A stretch of 64,000 nt of DNA from Sphingomonas psychrotolerans (GCF_002796605.1 NZ_CP024923.1:2521001-2585000); one strand, 5' to 3'. Positions 33,748-42,350 are shown, counted from the first letter of the stretch. The notes: generated by a model from the letters alone, not told the origin. Numbers and translations are program-made.

Positions 33748-34919
33748 GCGCGTCCGGGCTTCCTGCCAGACGCCTTCAGATGCGCGGCGACCGACTTCGC
33801 GACAACCTCGGCCAAGGTGACCGGCACCGCGTTGCCAAGCTGGCGCATCGTCTCCGACCACGATCCATGGAAGGCGAAATTGTCGGGGAAGGTCTGGAGC
33901 CGGGCGCTCTCGCGAACCGAGAAATAACGCAGCGAGCCATCAGTGCGAACCAACATGTTCTCGCCACCGGGGACACCATGCACGCCCGCCTTCAACGCCT
34001 TCGCGGGCTCGTCGATCGGACTACCGGTGTGGCCGGGATAGCTCCGCGCGCCCGGTTGGAACTTGTGATTCAAGAAGCGCGCGGCCGCGGTCGGCGAGAA
34101 CTCGGGATCGGGAAGACCCTCAAGGGCATCGCGCACCGTAAGCCAGGGCTTGCGGGCGAGGGCTTCGGCGGAACCGCCGCGGAAATCGCCTAGATCCGGA
34201 CGCTGTCGCTTCGCGATCTGGTGCCGCTCCCAATAGACTCCACTGTGTTTGGCACAGAGCAGCGCCTCGCGCGAATGGGTTTCCTGGGGGAACGACCATT
34301 CGACGCCGAGGTCGGAGCGGAAGCCGACGAAGAAGACGCGCTCGCGCTTCTGCGGAACGCCGAAATTCGCCGCATTCAGCACCCGCGGCGGAATCACCCG
34401 ATAGGACAGGCCCGAGTTGGATCCGCTGCTGTGATGGCTTTCAAGGCGCGCGCGGTGCTCGACCCAGCTCTCGGTCTTGCCGCGCTCGATCTCAGGATAG
34501 GTGAGCTGCAGGAAGATGTAGCTGAAATAGGTCGAAAAGGTCTCGCGCGTGAGGCCCTTCACATTCTCGAAGATGAACGCCTGAGGCTTCACCTCGCGAA
34601 CAGCGCGGACCGCCTGCGGCCACATGTCCCGGCTGTCCTGGTGCGCGCGATGCTTTCCTCCCAGCGAGAAGGGTTGGCAGGGCGGGCCACCGGTGACGAT
34701 CTGAACCTTCCCCTCATGCGAGGTGAAATCCACGTGGCTCACATCCCCCTCGATGGGCTCGGGCCAGTGCGCGATAGCGCTCGCGTCGCGCTTGCGATTC
34801 TCACGAATCGTATCGCAGCACCAATGGTCCCACTCGACGACGCTCGTCGGCTTGAAACCCGCGCGGCTGACACCGATTCCGAGGCCGCCGGCACCCGCGA
34901 ACAGTTCGATAGCCTTCAC
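33744..34919 (-). CDS. DNA (cytosine-5) methyltransferase
   Basis: The product is 391 aa from GTG 34919, which overlaps the vsr stop (GTGA) and has GGGGGAACGA upstream; a TTG at 34931 is an alternative. Motif I ELFAGAGGLGIGVSRAGF, motif IV GGPPCQPFSLGGK (catalytic Cys), motif VI ENVKGL and a C-terminal ARLQTFPDNFAF region are present, with a target-recognition segment between. It protects host DNA at the sites cut by the paired Eco29kI-type nuclease. It is probably specific for CCGCGG-like sites. Confidence 0.94.
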   Translation of the reverse strand: MKAIELFAGAGGLGIGVSRAGFKPTSVVEWDHWCCDTIRENRKRDASAIAHWPEPIEGDVSHVDFTSHEGKVQIVTGGPPCQPFSLGGKHRAHQDSRDMWPQAVRAVREVKPQAFIFENVKGLTRETFSTYFSYIFLQLTYPEIERGKTESWVEHRARLESHHSSGSNSGLSYRVIPPRVLNAANFGVPQKRERVFFVGFRSDLGVEWSFPQETHSREALLCAKHSGVYWERHQIAKRQRPDLGDFRGGSAEALARKPWLTVRDALEGLPDPEFSPTAAARFLNHKFQPGARSYPGHTGSPIDEPAKALKAGVHGVPGGENMLVRTDGSLRYFSVRESARLQTFPDNFAFHGSWSETMRQLGNAVPVTLAEVVAKSVAAHLKASGRKPGRA

Positions 34920-35335
34920 TCGTTCCCCCAAAATGTAAGCACCCGGCTCGCCAGCTCGTCCTTATTCCGCATCTGGCACTCCCAAACAACCAGGACTCGC
35001 CATCCCAGCGCCTCCAGCGCCGCGAGAGCACGCGCATCCCGTTCCCGGTTCGTTTCCAACTTTGGCAGCCAAAAATCCAGCCTGGATTTGGGCAGCCGGG
35101 CAAGTTTGCAGGTCGGATCGTCGTGGCGGTGCCAGAAGCATCCATGCACGAGGATCGCCTTACGCCGTCGGCGGGAGACGATGTCCGGCTTGCCCGGCAA
35201 ATCCTTCGCATGGAGCCGGAAACGATATCCGGCCAAGTGAAGAATCCGGCGCACCGCCAGCTCTGGCCGAGTGTCTCGGCCCTTGATGCGCCTCATTCGC
35301 TCGCTGCGGCCGCTTGGGTCGAGGGTATCGGACAT
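34916..35335 (-). CDS. vsr: Very short patch repair endonuclease Vsr
   Basis: This 139-aa protein has SERMRRIKGRDTRPELAVRR, LPGKPDIV (active-site Asp), ILVHGCFWHRHD (zinc-site His/Cys) and WRVLVVWECQ. Vsr nicks 5' to the T of T:G mismatches that arise by deamination of 5-methylcytosine, so it commonly accompanies C5 methylases. It is first in the operon with the methylase and nuclease. A 68-base gap separates it from the divergent GIY-YIG gene at 35404. Confidence 0.93.
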   Translation of the reverse strand: MSDTLDPSGRSERMRRIKGRDTRPELAVRRILHLAGYRFRLHAKDLPGKPDIVSRRRRKAILVHGCFWHRHDDPTCKLARLPKSRLDFWLPKLETNRERDARALAALEALGWRVLVVWECQMRNKDELASRVLTFWGNE

Positions 35336-35403
35336 CAGGCCAAGCGTCCCCGCCCAGAATCGCCAATCGTGACTCTAGCGTATCGATCCGCCAAGATTGG
35401 ACG

Positions 35404-35862
35404 ATGACCAATGGCGCCGATGCCCATCATTTCGATTTCGACCTCGATCGAGCGATCCGCGAACAAGCAGTGGAGCGGCTGGAAGCAAGCCCCATGGTCG
35501 CGCTTGGCCGAGGAGTCGGCCCCGCCGCGAGTGGCATTTACGCTCTCTATTGGCACGGCGCCCTCGTCTACATTGGCAAGGCGTCCAAGGACACGACAAA
35601 GAGCGGGCGAACGCTGCGAAAGCGACTGAGCGAGCACGTTACCAAGATCAGCGGCCGACAGAATATCACGGTGACGGATATGCAATGCCGCTTCCTCACG
35701 TTCGAAAGCGAATGGTGGGTATTCGCCGCCGAGTTCGCCCTGATCAACCATTACTCGCCGGACTGGAACGGAAGTGGCTACGGCAGCAAGGTGCCGGGGA
35801 AAGGCCGGCCAGGCACCGGCTTGGTCAGCCGCTGGGCCGACCGCTTTCCAAAACTTGACTGA
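35404..35862 (+). CDS. Second Eco29kI-like GIY-YIG nuclease
   Basis: The product is 152 aa from ATG 35404. Motifs are SGIYALYWHGALVYIGKASK, LRKRLSEHVTKI (Arg and His) and AEFALINHYSPDWN (Glu and Asn), again the Eco29kI-type set rather than the UvrC or homing-nuclease set. It is transcribed divergently from vsr, so it is not in the main R-M operon. It may be a second restriction nuclease, or the nuclease of a separate two-gene system with the 448-aa gene 67 bases downstream. Confidence 0.82.
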   Translation: MTNGADAHHFDFDLDRAIREQAVERLEASPMVALGRGVGPAASGIYALYWHGALVYIGKASKDTTKSGRTLRKRLSEHVTKISGRQNITVTDMQCRFLTFESEWWVFAAEFALINHYSPDWNGSGYGSKVPGKGRPGTGLVSRWADRFPKLD

Positions 35863-35929
35863 AGCGTCAGGTCTATTTGGCCGTTGCGGCTCTGATACAG
35901 GCCGACATTCCGGGGAGGGATGAACTGAC

Positions 35930-37276
35930 GTGATATACGCAACGGTGGAAACGGATAGCGGTCCGCAGCTCGATGCGCGCATCGAAATCGAGGACGGAGC
36001 AGTCTTGCTGCACAGCCGCAGCGGCGGCCCGCCTCGCAACTCGCACTACGAAAAGGTCCTTGAGCTAATTATCCGGCGGCTACGCGCGCACGAGAAAATC
36101 CTCGGTCAGCAAATCGACGATATCCTGATCGACAGTACGCTTGCGCGCCCTCGCCCCCGGCACGAGCGAATCCTCGTCAGCGCTGGCGAGATTTCCGGTT
36201 TCACCGATAGCGCGCTCATCACGCGCATTCGCCAGACCGCGCGCAAATGGGGCCAGGAACCCGGCACCGTCGGCGGGAACTCGACCAAGGCTCTTCGCAT
36301 CGAAGTGCGCGGTCAGTCCGCTCAGAGCCTGCGAGCGATGCTGAAACTTCAGCGCTGGAGGATATCAGTGGAGCGCCTGACCAGCGAACTGCAACGCCAG
36401 GTCACACCGGCCAACGTCGCACGCGCGGTCGAGCGCCTCGTCGCCGGTGAGGATGCCCCGAACTTTGGGGAGTCCCGCGATTATGACCTGGTGACCCCGG
36501 ACGGTACGCTCGAGCGGCCGCACCAGGCCTTGCGGACCTTGCTACGTCAGGACGAACGCCGCCGCGAAAAGATCGCGACTTCGACCTATCCAAACTGGGA
36601 GCTGGCCCCGATCTTCGACGTGCCGGACGCCGCCCGAAAGCTCCGCGTCGCGAACGCGCTGATGAACGCCTTGGCCAAGCTCGGACATCCCTGCAAGCTC
36701 GGCGGCGTCGATCTGCCCAGCTTCCATGCGACAGTCGGTGACCAGGATGTCCATGTGAAGATCCATCACCCCGGCGCCGAGACTGCGACATACAGGCGCC
36801 ATAATGACGCGCTTCCCGCGCCCGCCAAGACACCCCTCACCATCGAGCTGTTTCCAGCGCTGCCCGATGGATTCCCGCGGCTTTGGCATGACGATACCGA
36901 AAAGCTCGAAAGCAAGCTTTCAGAGGTCGCCGCCGCCGTCATTGCGGCGGGAGAAGCGCGCTATCGTCTCGGAATCGTCGAACGACTGGAACACATCGCC
37001 CGCATGGAAGCGTGGCGCGAGGAACAGCGCCAGGAAGCCCTCGTCCGACGAAACAAGGAGCGTCTCGCCGCGCTGCACCGAAGTGCCGAGATGCTGCGGC
37101 AGGCCAACGATCTTCGTGCCTTGATCGCTGCGGTCGGCACGGCAATGGAGAAAGGCCATCGTTCGCTCGATGCAAATGTGTTCGTTGAATGGAAAAGCTG
37201 GGCCGCGGCCGAAGCGGACCGTCTTGATCCGGTGATCTCGGGTCAGGTCGACGAGCATTTGCTCCAGTCTACCTAA
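35930..37276 (+). CDS. Uncharacterised 448-aa protein beside the GIY-YIG nuclease
   Basis: The N-terminal ~125 residues contain HYEKVLELIIRRLRAHEKIL, RHERILVSAGEI and GTVGGNSTKALRIEV, a pattern seen in proteins near restriction genes. Residues ~215-420 (DAARKLRVANALMNALAKLG, FHATVGDQDVHVKI, DTEKLESKLSEVAAAVIAAG) match a region I recognise only from hypothetical proteins of mobile DNA. It ends with a long charged helix. The start codon at 35930 is GTG. Possible roles are DNA recognition or accessory restriction function, not shown by sequence. Several start codons are possible. Confidence 0.7.
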   Translation: MIYATVETDSGPQLDARIEIEDGAVLLHSRSGGPPRNSHYEKVLELIIRRLRAHEKILGQQIDDILIDSTLARPRPRHERILVSAGEISGFTDSALITRIRQTARKWGQEPGTVGGNSTKALRIEVRGQSAQSLRAMLKLQRWRISVERLTSELQRQVTPANVARAVERLVAGEDAPNFGESRDYDLVTPDGTLERPHQALRTLLRQDERRREKIATSTYPNWELAPIFDVPDAARKLRVANALMNALAKLGHPCKLGGVDLPSFHATVGDQDVHVKIHHPGAETATYRRHNDALPAPAKTPLTIELFPALPDGFPRLWHDDTEKLESKLSEVAAAVIAAGEARYRLGIVERLEHIARMEAWREEQRQEALVRRNKERLAALHRSAEMLRQANDLRALIAAVGTAMEKGHRSLDANVFVEWKSWAAAEADRLDPVISGQVDEHLLQST

Positions 37277-37573
37277 CGGACGGTTCGCCTCTCCTGACGC
37301 GCATCAGATCGCGCCTCGCGCTCGAAAAACACAGCTTAGCACCCCGTCCAGCCTTGGGAGCCTGTGTCCGCTTTTGAGAATCGGAAAAACATGGCGGTCA
37401 ACGCCTGCGATTGGTGGGATACGTATGCGCCCCACACATTTCCACCGCTGCGCGCCCTTTCCCGGTCGTTCAGTTGACAAAAGGCGAGCTTTCGCCGGCC
37501 CACTTGCTGTAAACTTTCGGCTATAAGCTGCGTAGCCGTTGTGAATTGAGCCGTTCGCATTAGCCTTGGCGCG
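37277..37573. other. 300-base intergenic region upstream of the 263-aa gene
   Basis: A minus-strand frame covers this region and part of the next gene, but it runs antisense to a better-supported plus-strand gene and has no recognisable product. The stretch probably carries the promoter of the 37574 gene; no clear -35/-10 pair stands out. Confidence 0.4.
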
Positions 37574-38365
37574 ATGAGCGGAACACACGACCGTCGGAGG
37601 GCGGCAATGGCGGAACTGGAGCGCGCGCTGGCGTCGCGTCATCATGCCTTTGTACTTCACTATATCGGGGCGACCTTCGCGTCGGCCGAGAGGCGCGTGA
37701 CCGCCGTCGCAGCGCGCAACATGGGCACTGGCGTAACCCACTGCTTTGAAGTGGAAGCGGAACTGCGCGGTGCCGCGATCGACCCGATGGCAGCCTCGGC
37801 CGAGCAGCTCGACAAGGCCGAGCGCCGCTTGTTGGATGCCTTCTACGCCTTCGCTCGCGCCCATCCGAACCATTTCTGGCTGCATTGGAACATGCGCAAC
37901 TCTGTGTTCGGATTCCTCGGACTGGAGAACCGTTATCGCGAACTCGGCGGATACCCCGCAGCCATTCCCGATGGATACCGTCTGGATCTTGCCGACCGTC
38001 TCGCCGACATCCACGGCGACAGTTACGCCGATACAGCCAACCGGTTGCGGTCCCTCGCGGACATCAATGGAATCCCGTTGCCACATCTAGTCGACGGTCA
38101 GCCGCAGGGCGAGGCGCTCGAGCGACGAGAGTTCGGCGTCGGCACGCGGTCGCTGCTGAACCGCATCGATGTCATGTACGTGGTGGCGACCCGAACGCTA
38201 GAGGGACGACTCAAGACGGCGACTACGTTCCGCGACCGCGTCGCCACGGCGGGAGGCTGGATCAAATGGGCAAAGGGACATCCCGTGGCGGTGGGGTTCG
38301 CGATCGCGGCCCCTGTGATCACCGTTGTGCTGGGCTGCATAAAGCTCTGGGTCATCCTTGGGTGA
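37574..38365 (+). CDS. Unknown protein with C-terminal membrane helix (263 aa)
   Basis: Residues 1-200 are soluble and conserved-looking (FVLHYIGATFASAERRVTAV, HPNHFWLHWNMRNSVFGFLG, YRLDLADRLADIHGDSYADT). The C-terminus has one strong membrane helix (VGFAIAAPVITVVLGCIKLW). A soluble sensor-like domain with a terminal helix is a common layout in membrane-acting defence proteins, but I do not recognise the family. It ends 29 bases before the convergent aldo/keto reductase gene, and is probably an independent unit. Confidence 0.65.
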   Translation: MSGTHDRRRAAMAELERALASRHHAFVLHYIGATFASAERRVTAVAARNMGTGVTHCFEVEAELRGAAIDPMAASAEQLDKAERRLLDAFYAFARAHPNHFWLHWNMRNSVFGFLGLENRYRELGGYPAAIPDGYRLDLADRLADIHGDSYADTANRLRSLADINGIPLPHLVDGQPQGEALERREFGVGTRSLLNRIDVMYVVATRTLEGRLKTATTFRDRVATAGGWIKWAKGHPVAVGFAIAAPVITVVLGCIKLWVILG

Positions 38366-38394
38366 CCTCGAGCCAACCGGGCGCTTTCTGCAAG

Positions 38395-39261
38395 CTATTC
38401 GTGCATCAGCCCGCGAACCTGAGCCGGCGAGCGGGCGCCAATCACCGCTACGACAGCGGCGCCTTGGTCCAACACCCATCTTATCGCCACCCGCGGGTCC
38501 GAGAGGGTCGCGAAGTCCGAAAAGCGTAGCGCAGCCCGGGCGAGCAGCGCTATTTGACCAGCCTGATCGAGCGATCGCATCGTCGCGCGATGATCACCGA
38601 CCGGGAACAGTCGTGGCTGCGTACGCGCGAGCAACCCTCGCGCTAGCGGTGAATGCGCCATCAGCATCAGGCCGGCGGCAGAGAAGTCCGCCGGAGTTTC
38701 GCGAGGAAGGATCTCGCTGGCGGCCGAAAACTCGTTTTGGACGACGCGGATCGGCGCCATCGCGCCCATCGCAACGGCACGAGTCAGACTGCTACCCGAC
38801 AGACCGACCTGTGCGGCCTTTCCCTCTTCTACGAGCCGCTGCAACATCCCGGCGACTTCCTCTTCGCCGACTGCCGGGTCCGGCCTATGCTGCAAGAGAA
38901 TATCGATGCGGTCGCGACGCAGTCGTCGGAGCGAGGTTTCGACGGAGCGGCGGACGCTCGCTGGCCGGCTGTCCCTGAAGAGCATTCCATCCCGACCGGC
39001 CGCCAATCCAAATTTGGTCACGACGGCTGCATCTTGTCCCGCGAGTTCAGCGCCCAACAGACGCTCCGCGATTCCATTGCCGTACAGCGGAGCCGTATCG
39101 AATAGCGTGATGCCCACATCGAGCGCGGCCCTAATCGTCTGCTGGGCGATGTCCGACGGCACCGGTCCATAGACGCCAGCCAGGCCCATCGTTCCGAGCG
39201 CGAGACGCTGCGCGCCAGCCAGCTCGACCGCCAATCTCGCCGCTTCGTCAGCGGGATGCAT
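38395..39261 (-). CDS. Aldo/keto reductase family protein
   Basis: This 288-aa protein carries the AKR signature: LALGTMGLAGVYG, ITLFDTAPLYGNGIAERLLG (catalytic Asp and Tyr), VVTKFGL (Lys), ILLQHRPDP (His) and the NADP-site region VVAVIGARSPAQV. It should reduce a carbonyl with NAD(P)H in a TIM barrel. It is the last gene of a four-gene minus-strand operon and overlaps the kinase gene by 14 bases. The substrate is unknown; position suggests it acts on the product of the radical SAM or kinase steps. Confidence 0.88.
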   Translation of the reverse strand: MHPADEAARLAVELAGAQRLALGTMGLAGVYGPVPSDIAQQTIRAALDVGITLFDTAPLYGNGIAERLLGAELAGQDAAVVTKFGLAAGRDGMLFRDSRPASVRRSVETSLRRLRRDRIDILLQHRPDPAVGEEEVAGMLQRLVEEGKAAQVGLSGSSLTRAVAMGAMAPIRVVQNEFSAASEILPRETPADFSAAGLMLMAHSPLARGLLARTQPRLFPVGDHRATMRSLDQAGQIALLARAALRFSDFATLSDPRVAIRWVLDQGAAVVAVIGARSPAQVRGLMHE

Positions 39262-39829
39262 GGCGCCGCACCGCTGCCATGCAAGTCGCTACCGCCGCGC
39301 CCACCTCGCCATTGCGAAGCGGAATGGCGCTAGGCGCCATCTCTTCGAACACGTCCGCGACGCACCTAGCGGCCAAGCGCCGAAAGGCCTCGTTGTCCGG
39401 TCGGCCAGGACCAATTGGCACTTGCTCATCCAGCACAGTCACGAAGATCAAGTCATATTCGCCCACCCAAGTCCGGCAGATCTCTTCCAAGCGCTCGAGC
39501 CGGCCCGGCTCGAGCTTGCGTGATTGGTGGCGCAGCGCAGCCCGCATATAGCCGAGCGCGTCCGGGACGGGGCGGTCGATAACGATCACATCGGCTCGCA
39601 GCGAAGCTTCGGTTTCCAGTCGGATGGCTTGCGACATCAGCCACGCCGTGCTCTCGAATGAATGGTTGGCGAGGATTGGAAAGCCAAGCGACATCGCATC
39701 GGCGGCGCTGTCATGCACCCCCTCGGCGGCCAACCCGGCCTCCGCCAACGCGCTCAGCAGTGCGGCGACAAATGTAGATTTGCCGGTCGAGTGCGTGCCG
39801 GCGACGGCGATCTTGAAGGGTCTGGTCAA
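39248..39829 (-). CDS. Small P-loop kinase/ATPase, NadR/AAA_28-like
   Basis: This 193-aa protein has Walker A AVAGTHSTGKSTF at the N-terminus, DVIVIDRPVPDALGYM as the Walker B/lid region, and EYDLIFVTVLDEQVPIGPGR. That layout fits NadR-type ribosylnicotinamide kinases and AAA_28 proteins, which phosphorylate nucleosides or small molecules. The start is TTG, overlapping the exonuclease stop by 4 bases (TTGA). In this operon a nucleoside or nucleotide substrate is plausible, but this is inferred. Confidence 0.82.
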   Translation of the reverse strand: MTRPFKIAVAGTHSTGKSTFVAALLSALAEAGLAAEGVHDSAADAMSLGFPILANHSFESTAWLMSQAIRLETEASLRADVIVIDRPVPDALGYMRAALRHQSRKLEPGRLERLEEICRTWVGEYDLIFVTVLDEQVPIGPGRPDNEAFRRLAARCVADVFEEMAPSAIPLRNGEVGAAVATCMAAVRRHASR

Positions 39830-40410
39830 ATCAACTGACCCTGTGGCGGAGGCTCGAGAAGGTCGATCTCGGCAAGCCGACGACGGCGCTCCTCGGCGGA
39901 CAATGGCTGAAGGAGATACTTTAGAAGAATGGCGGAAAGCGTCGCGTCGTATAGAGCGGAATGGGCGGTTGATCCGGTCTCGCTCGCTGCTTGCACGTCA
40001 AGCCCAAGTCGCGCTCCCAGCGCTTCGAGACCGTGTTTGGGGGCGTCTGGCAACATCGCCCTTGCGAGTTTCAGCGTATCATAGGCGGATGCCGGCGACC
40101 ATTCGTCAAGGGCGCGGCCAAGCACTTCCAGTTCGACACGGACGTTGTGTCCGACAATCGGCGCACCCTCTAGCCACACAAGGATGTCGTCGGCGACGTC
40201 CTCCAGATCCGGCGCATCGGCGACGTCGCGGTCCCAGATGCCATGGATGCGCGAGGCCATTGGCGCGATGCCGCTTGGGGGGCGCAGGCGCCAGTTGCGG
40301 CGCAGACCTGTCCGCTCCAGTCCGCGCAGCTCAACGATGGCGATCTCGACGATCTCGGGAGGCGTTTTGCCGTTGCCCTCGATGTCCACCGCCCACATTC
40401 GCTCATTCAT
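39826..40410 (-). CDS. DEDDh 3'-5' exonuclease (DnaQ/RNase T-like)
   Basis: The product is 194 aa from ATG 40410, preceded by GGAGGG and overlapping the radical SAM stop by 4 bases (ATGA). Catalytic motifs are WAVDIEGNG (D, E), VGHNVRVELEVLG (third-acid region) and HSALYDA (His and Asp of ExoIII). The protein is a stand-alone exonuclease fold without a polymerase. It may degrade RNA, DNA or small oligonucleotides. It is the second gene in the four-gene operon. Confidence 0.85.
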   Translation of the reverse strand: MNERMWAVDIEGNGKTPPEIVEIAIVELRGLERTGLRRNWRLRPPSGIAPMASRIHGIWDRDVADAPDLEDVADDILVWLEGAPIVGHNVRVELEVLGRALDEWSPASAYDTLKLARAMLPDAPKHGLEALGARLGLDVQAASETGSTAHSALYDATLSAILLKYLLQPLSAEERRRRLAEIDLLEPPPQGQLI

Positions 40411-41528
40411 TCCCAACCCTCCTCCGCACGGCCATGCCGCCCAGGCAAATGGGGCATCGCCCGGTCATGCACCTGAAATCCGAGCGAGTGTTGAATGAAG
40501 TATCGCTGCTGCTCCGTGCTGTCAGCAACGGTGATGTGGCCGGGGCCAATCTCAAGATCAGCGCACGATAGGCCCGCAGCACTCGCCAGCGCCTCGACCG
40601 CACTTCGCTCCGGCAGCCGATGCGCGCTCGCGCAAATCGAGACTTGGTCGGCGGGGCAGATATCGCAGATGTGATCGATGCCGTAATGCCCGTTCCAGTC
40701 GGCAACGCCGTGCGCGAACGCGATGGCGCACGATGTCTTGCGGAAGAGCCGTTCACCGTCGAACCCCTCGAGAACCCGCTGCTCAACCTCTCGCGGCATG
40801 ACTTTGCGGCGTGGCGCATCTTGGTAGAGGTCTTCCACGCCGAGCGAACGTAGATATTCACGAATTTCTGCGCGATGAAAAAGGCCCGTGAAGACGGTGG
40901 CGTCAGCCAGACGGGAGAGCTCAATCGCCCGAGAAATATCGTCTTCGCCGTCATTCAGCCCAGCCACGATAGGGCGCCAGTAGAGGATGCACTTGGTCCG
41001 TTTGGCAAGTTTGGCCAGGATCGCGAGTGATTGCTCGGCGACCCTGCTATCTACTGGTTCGATACGTTGGTCCTTGATGCCGGACCATGTCACCAGCACC
41101 GTGACTCGCAAATTCACCAATTCTTCTAGGCGGCGCACGTCGTCAGCCGAGACTTTCCAGCGAGTGATCACCAGCACATGGTTGCGTAGCTTCATCGCGT
41201 CCAGAAGCAGCAGCGTGCGATGGAGGTGTTCCTTCACGCCCCGCAGGAAGGGATCGGTAGCCCGGTTGAAAATCTGGATCGGAGTAACGTCTCGCCGAAA
41301 GGCCCAATGGGAAATCAGGTTCGCGACTGCTAGGTCGTCGTCCATGATGAGGTGAGGGCGCTTCATATCGAAATTGCCGAAGAGGTGTCGCACGCAATAG
41401 CCGCAGTCTAGTGGACAGCCGACGACGTGGTTTAGGCTAAGCCCAGACTTCCGATATTCAACAATTTGACGAAGATCGCCCGTCAAGGCGTCAGGCGCCC
41501 TACGCAGCGCCGCCTTTTTCTCTCCCAT
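40407..41528 (-). CDS. Radical SAM enzyme
   Basis: This 373-aa protein has the [4Fe-4S] motif CPLDCGYC (C38, C42, C45) in HVVGCPLDCGYCVRHLFG. A radical-SAM TIM-barrel layout follows (ITRWKVSADDVRRLEELVNL, CILYWRPIVAGLND). A later cysteine cluster, HICDICPADQVSICASAHR, may bind a second cluster. The spacing and surroundings do not match viperin (CNYxCxxC). They are closer to spore-photoproduct-lyase-like or other uncharacterised radical SAM proteins. It is the first gene of the four-gene operon and probably defines its chemistry. Confidence 0.85.
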   Translation of the reverse strand: MGEKKAALRRAPDALTGDLRQIVEYRKSGLSLNHVVGCPLDCGYCVRHLFGNFDMKRPHLIMDDDLAVANLISHWAFRRDVTPIQIFNRATDPFLRGVKEHLHRTLLLLDAMKLRNHVLVITRWKVSADDVRRLEELVNLRVTVLVTWSGIKDQRIEPVDSRVAEQSLAILAKLAKRTKCILYWRPIVAGLNDGEDDISRAIELSRLADATVFTGLFHRAEIREYLRSLGVEDLYQDAPRRKVMPREVEQRVLEGFDGERLFRKTSCAIAFAHGVADWNGHYGIDHICDICPADQVSICASAHRLPERSAVEALASAAGLSCADLEIGPGHITVADSTEQQRYFIQHSLGFQVHDRAMPHLPGRHGRAEEGWE

Positions 41529-41702
41529 ATTTGCCCCATTCCATCCGCTTCCCCCGGCGGACTGACGCGAAGCTAGGACATGCGTGTCGGAAGGTCCACG
41601 ACTATTGCATCCGAGGTCGCGCCTGATTCGCCACGTTGTGCGACACCTCTCGACCTATTTTCATCGTCCGATGGTCCGGATCCCGCGGCTCGCAACGCGG
41701 CG

Positions 41703-41985
41703 TTAGTTGCCGTCCTCACCCGTACTAGATCCTGCAAACCCGCGTTTCGCCGTAGGCTCATCGGTGACACTGGCCCGTAGCCCGTCGAGATAGTCACTCC
41801 ACCATTGATGCATGGCGACGCGCTCGTCCCAATAAGCCCTGCGGCTATAAATGCCGCGGACTGCATCCTTGTCCGCATGGGCGAGAGAACGCTCGATCGG
41901 GTCGGCGCTCCACATGCCGCTTTCGCTCAGAAGTGTGGATGCGGTTGTACGAAGGCCATGCGCCGTGACCTCCCCAGCCGCATAT
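41703..41985 (-). pseudogene. Tyrosine integrase C-terminal fragment
   Basis: The frame reads GEVTAHGLRTTASTLL, MWSADPIERSLAHADKDAV and RGIYSRRAYWDERVAMHQWW. This is the last ~90 residues of a P4-type integrase, including the HxxR and Tyr motifs. It is a diverged relative of the intact integrase at 14.4 kb, not a copy of it. Everything upstream is lost where it abuts the helicase fragment. It marks the end of an older element. Confidence 0.85.
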
Positions 41986-42350
41986 CTGAGCGACGTCGAC
42001 TACCGCTTGCTCGCGGACAATATTGACTGGGAGTTGGTTCAGAACGCGTCGGCCTATGGATACACCATGTTCGAGCTCAATCGTCGCTTGATCATCCCGA
42101 CCAGGGATGAGGAGACCGCGCGGATCTTCGCTGAAATATTCAAAAGCGAGAATCGCAAGTCCGCCTTGGTCTTCTCTCCGAGTGTCGAACACGCCGAGCA
42201 CTTCACCGCCATGCTGCGATTGTTTGGTTTTCGGGCGGAGGAGATGTTTGGCGCGTCTCCCGCCCGCGAGTGCGACAAGCTTATGTCCCACTTCAAACGC
42301 GGCTCGATCGACGTTCTTTGCACGGTGCATCTGTTCAATGAGGGTGGGTG
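41980..42350 (+). pseudogene. Superfamily II helicase C-terminal domain fragment
   Basis: The frame contains TRDEETARIFAEIFKSEN, KSALVFSPSVEHAEHFTAML and SIDVLCTVHLFNEG, the RecA-2 motifs IV and V of SF2 helicases as found in restriction helicases. It starts inside the domain and loses homology after FNEGG. Both ends are missing, so it is a remnant of a restriction or defence helicase that met the integrase fragment by deletion. Confidence 0.75.

Noticed and set aside
37304..38086. Minus-strand frame of 260 codons overlapping the 263-aa gene
   Set aside because: The plus-strand gene has a better protein-like composition and a clear membrane helix; the antisense frame has neither a ribosome site nor motifs.
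40407..41528. Naming the radical SAM protein a prokaryotic viperin
   Set aside because: The cluster motif is CPLDCGYC rather than the viperin CNYxCxxC, and the C-terminal Cys cluster is not a viperin feature.
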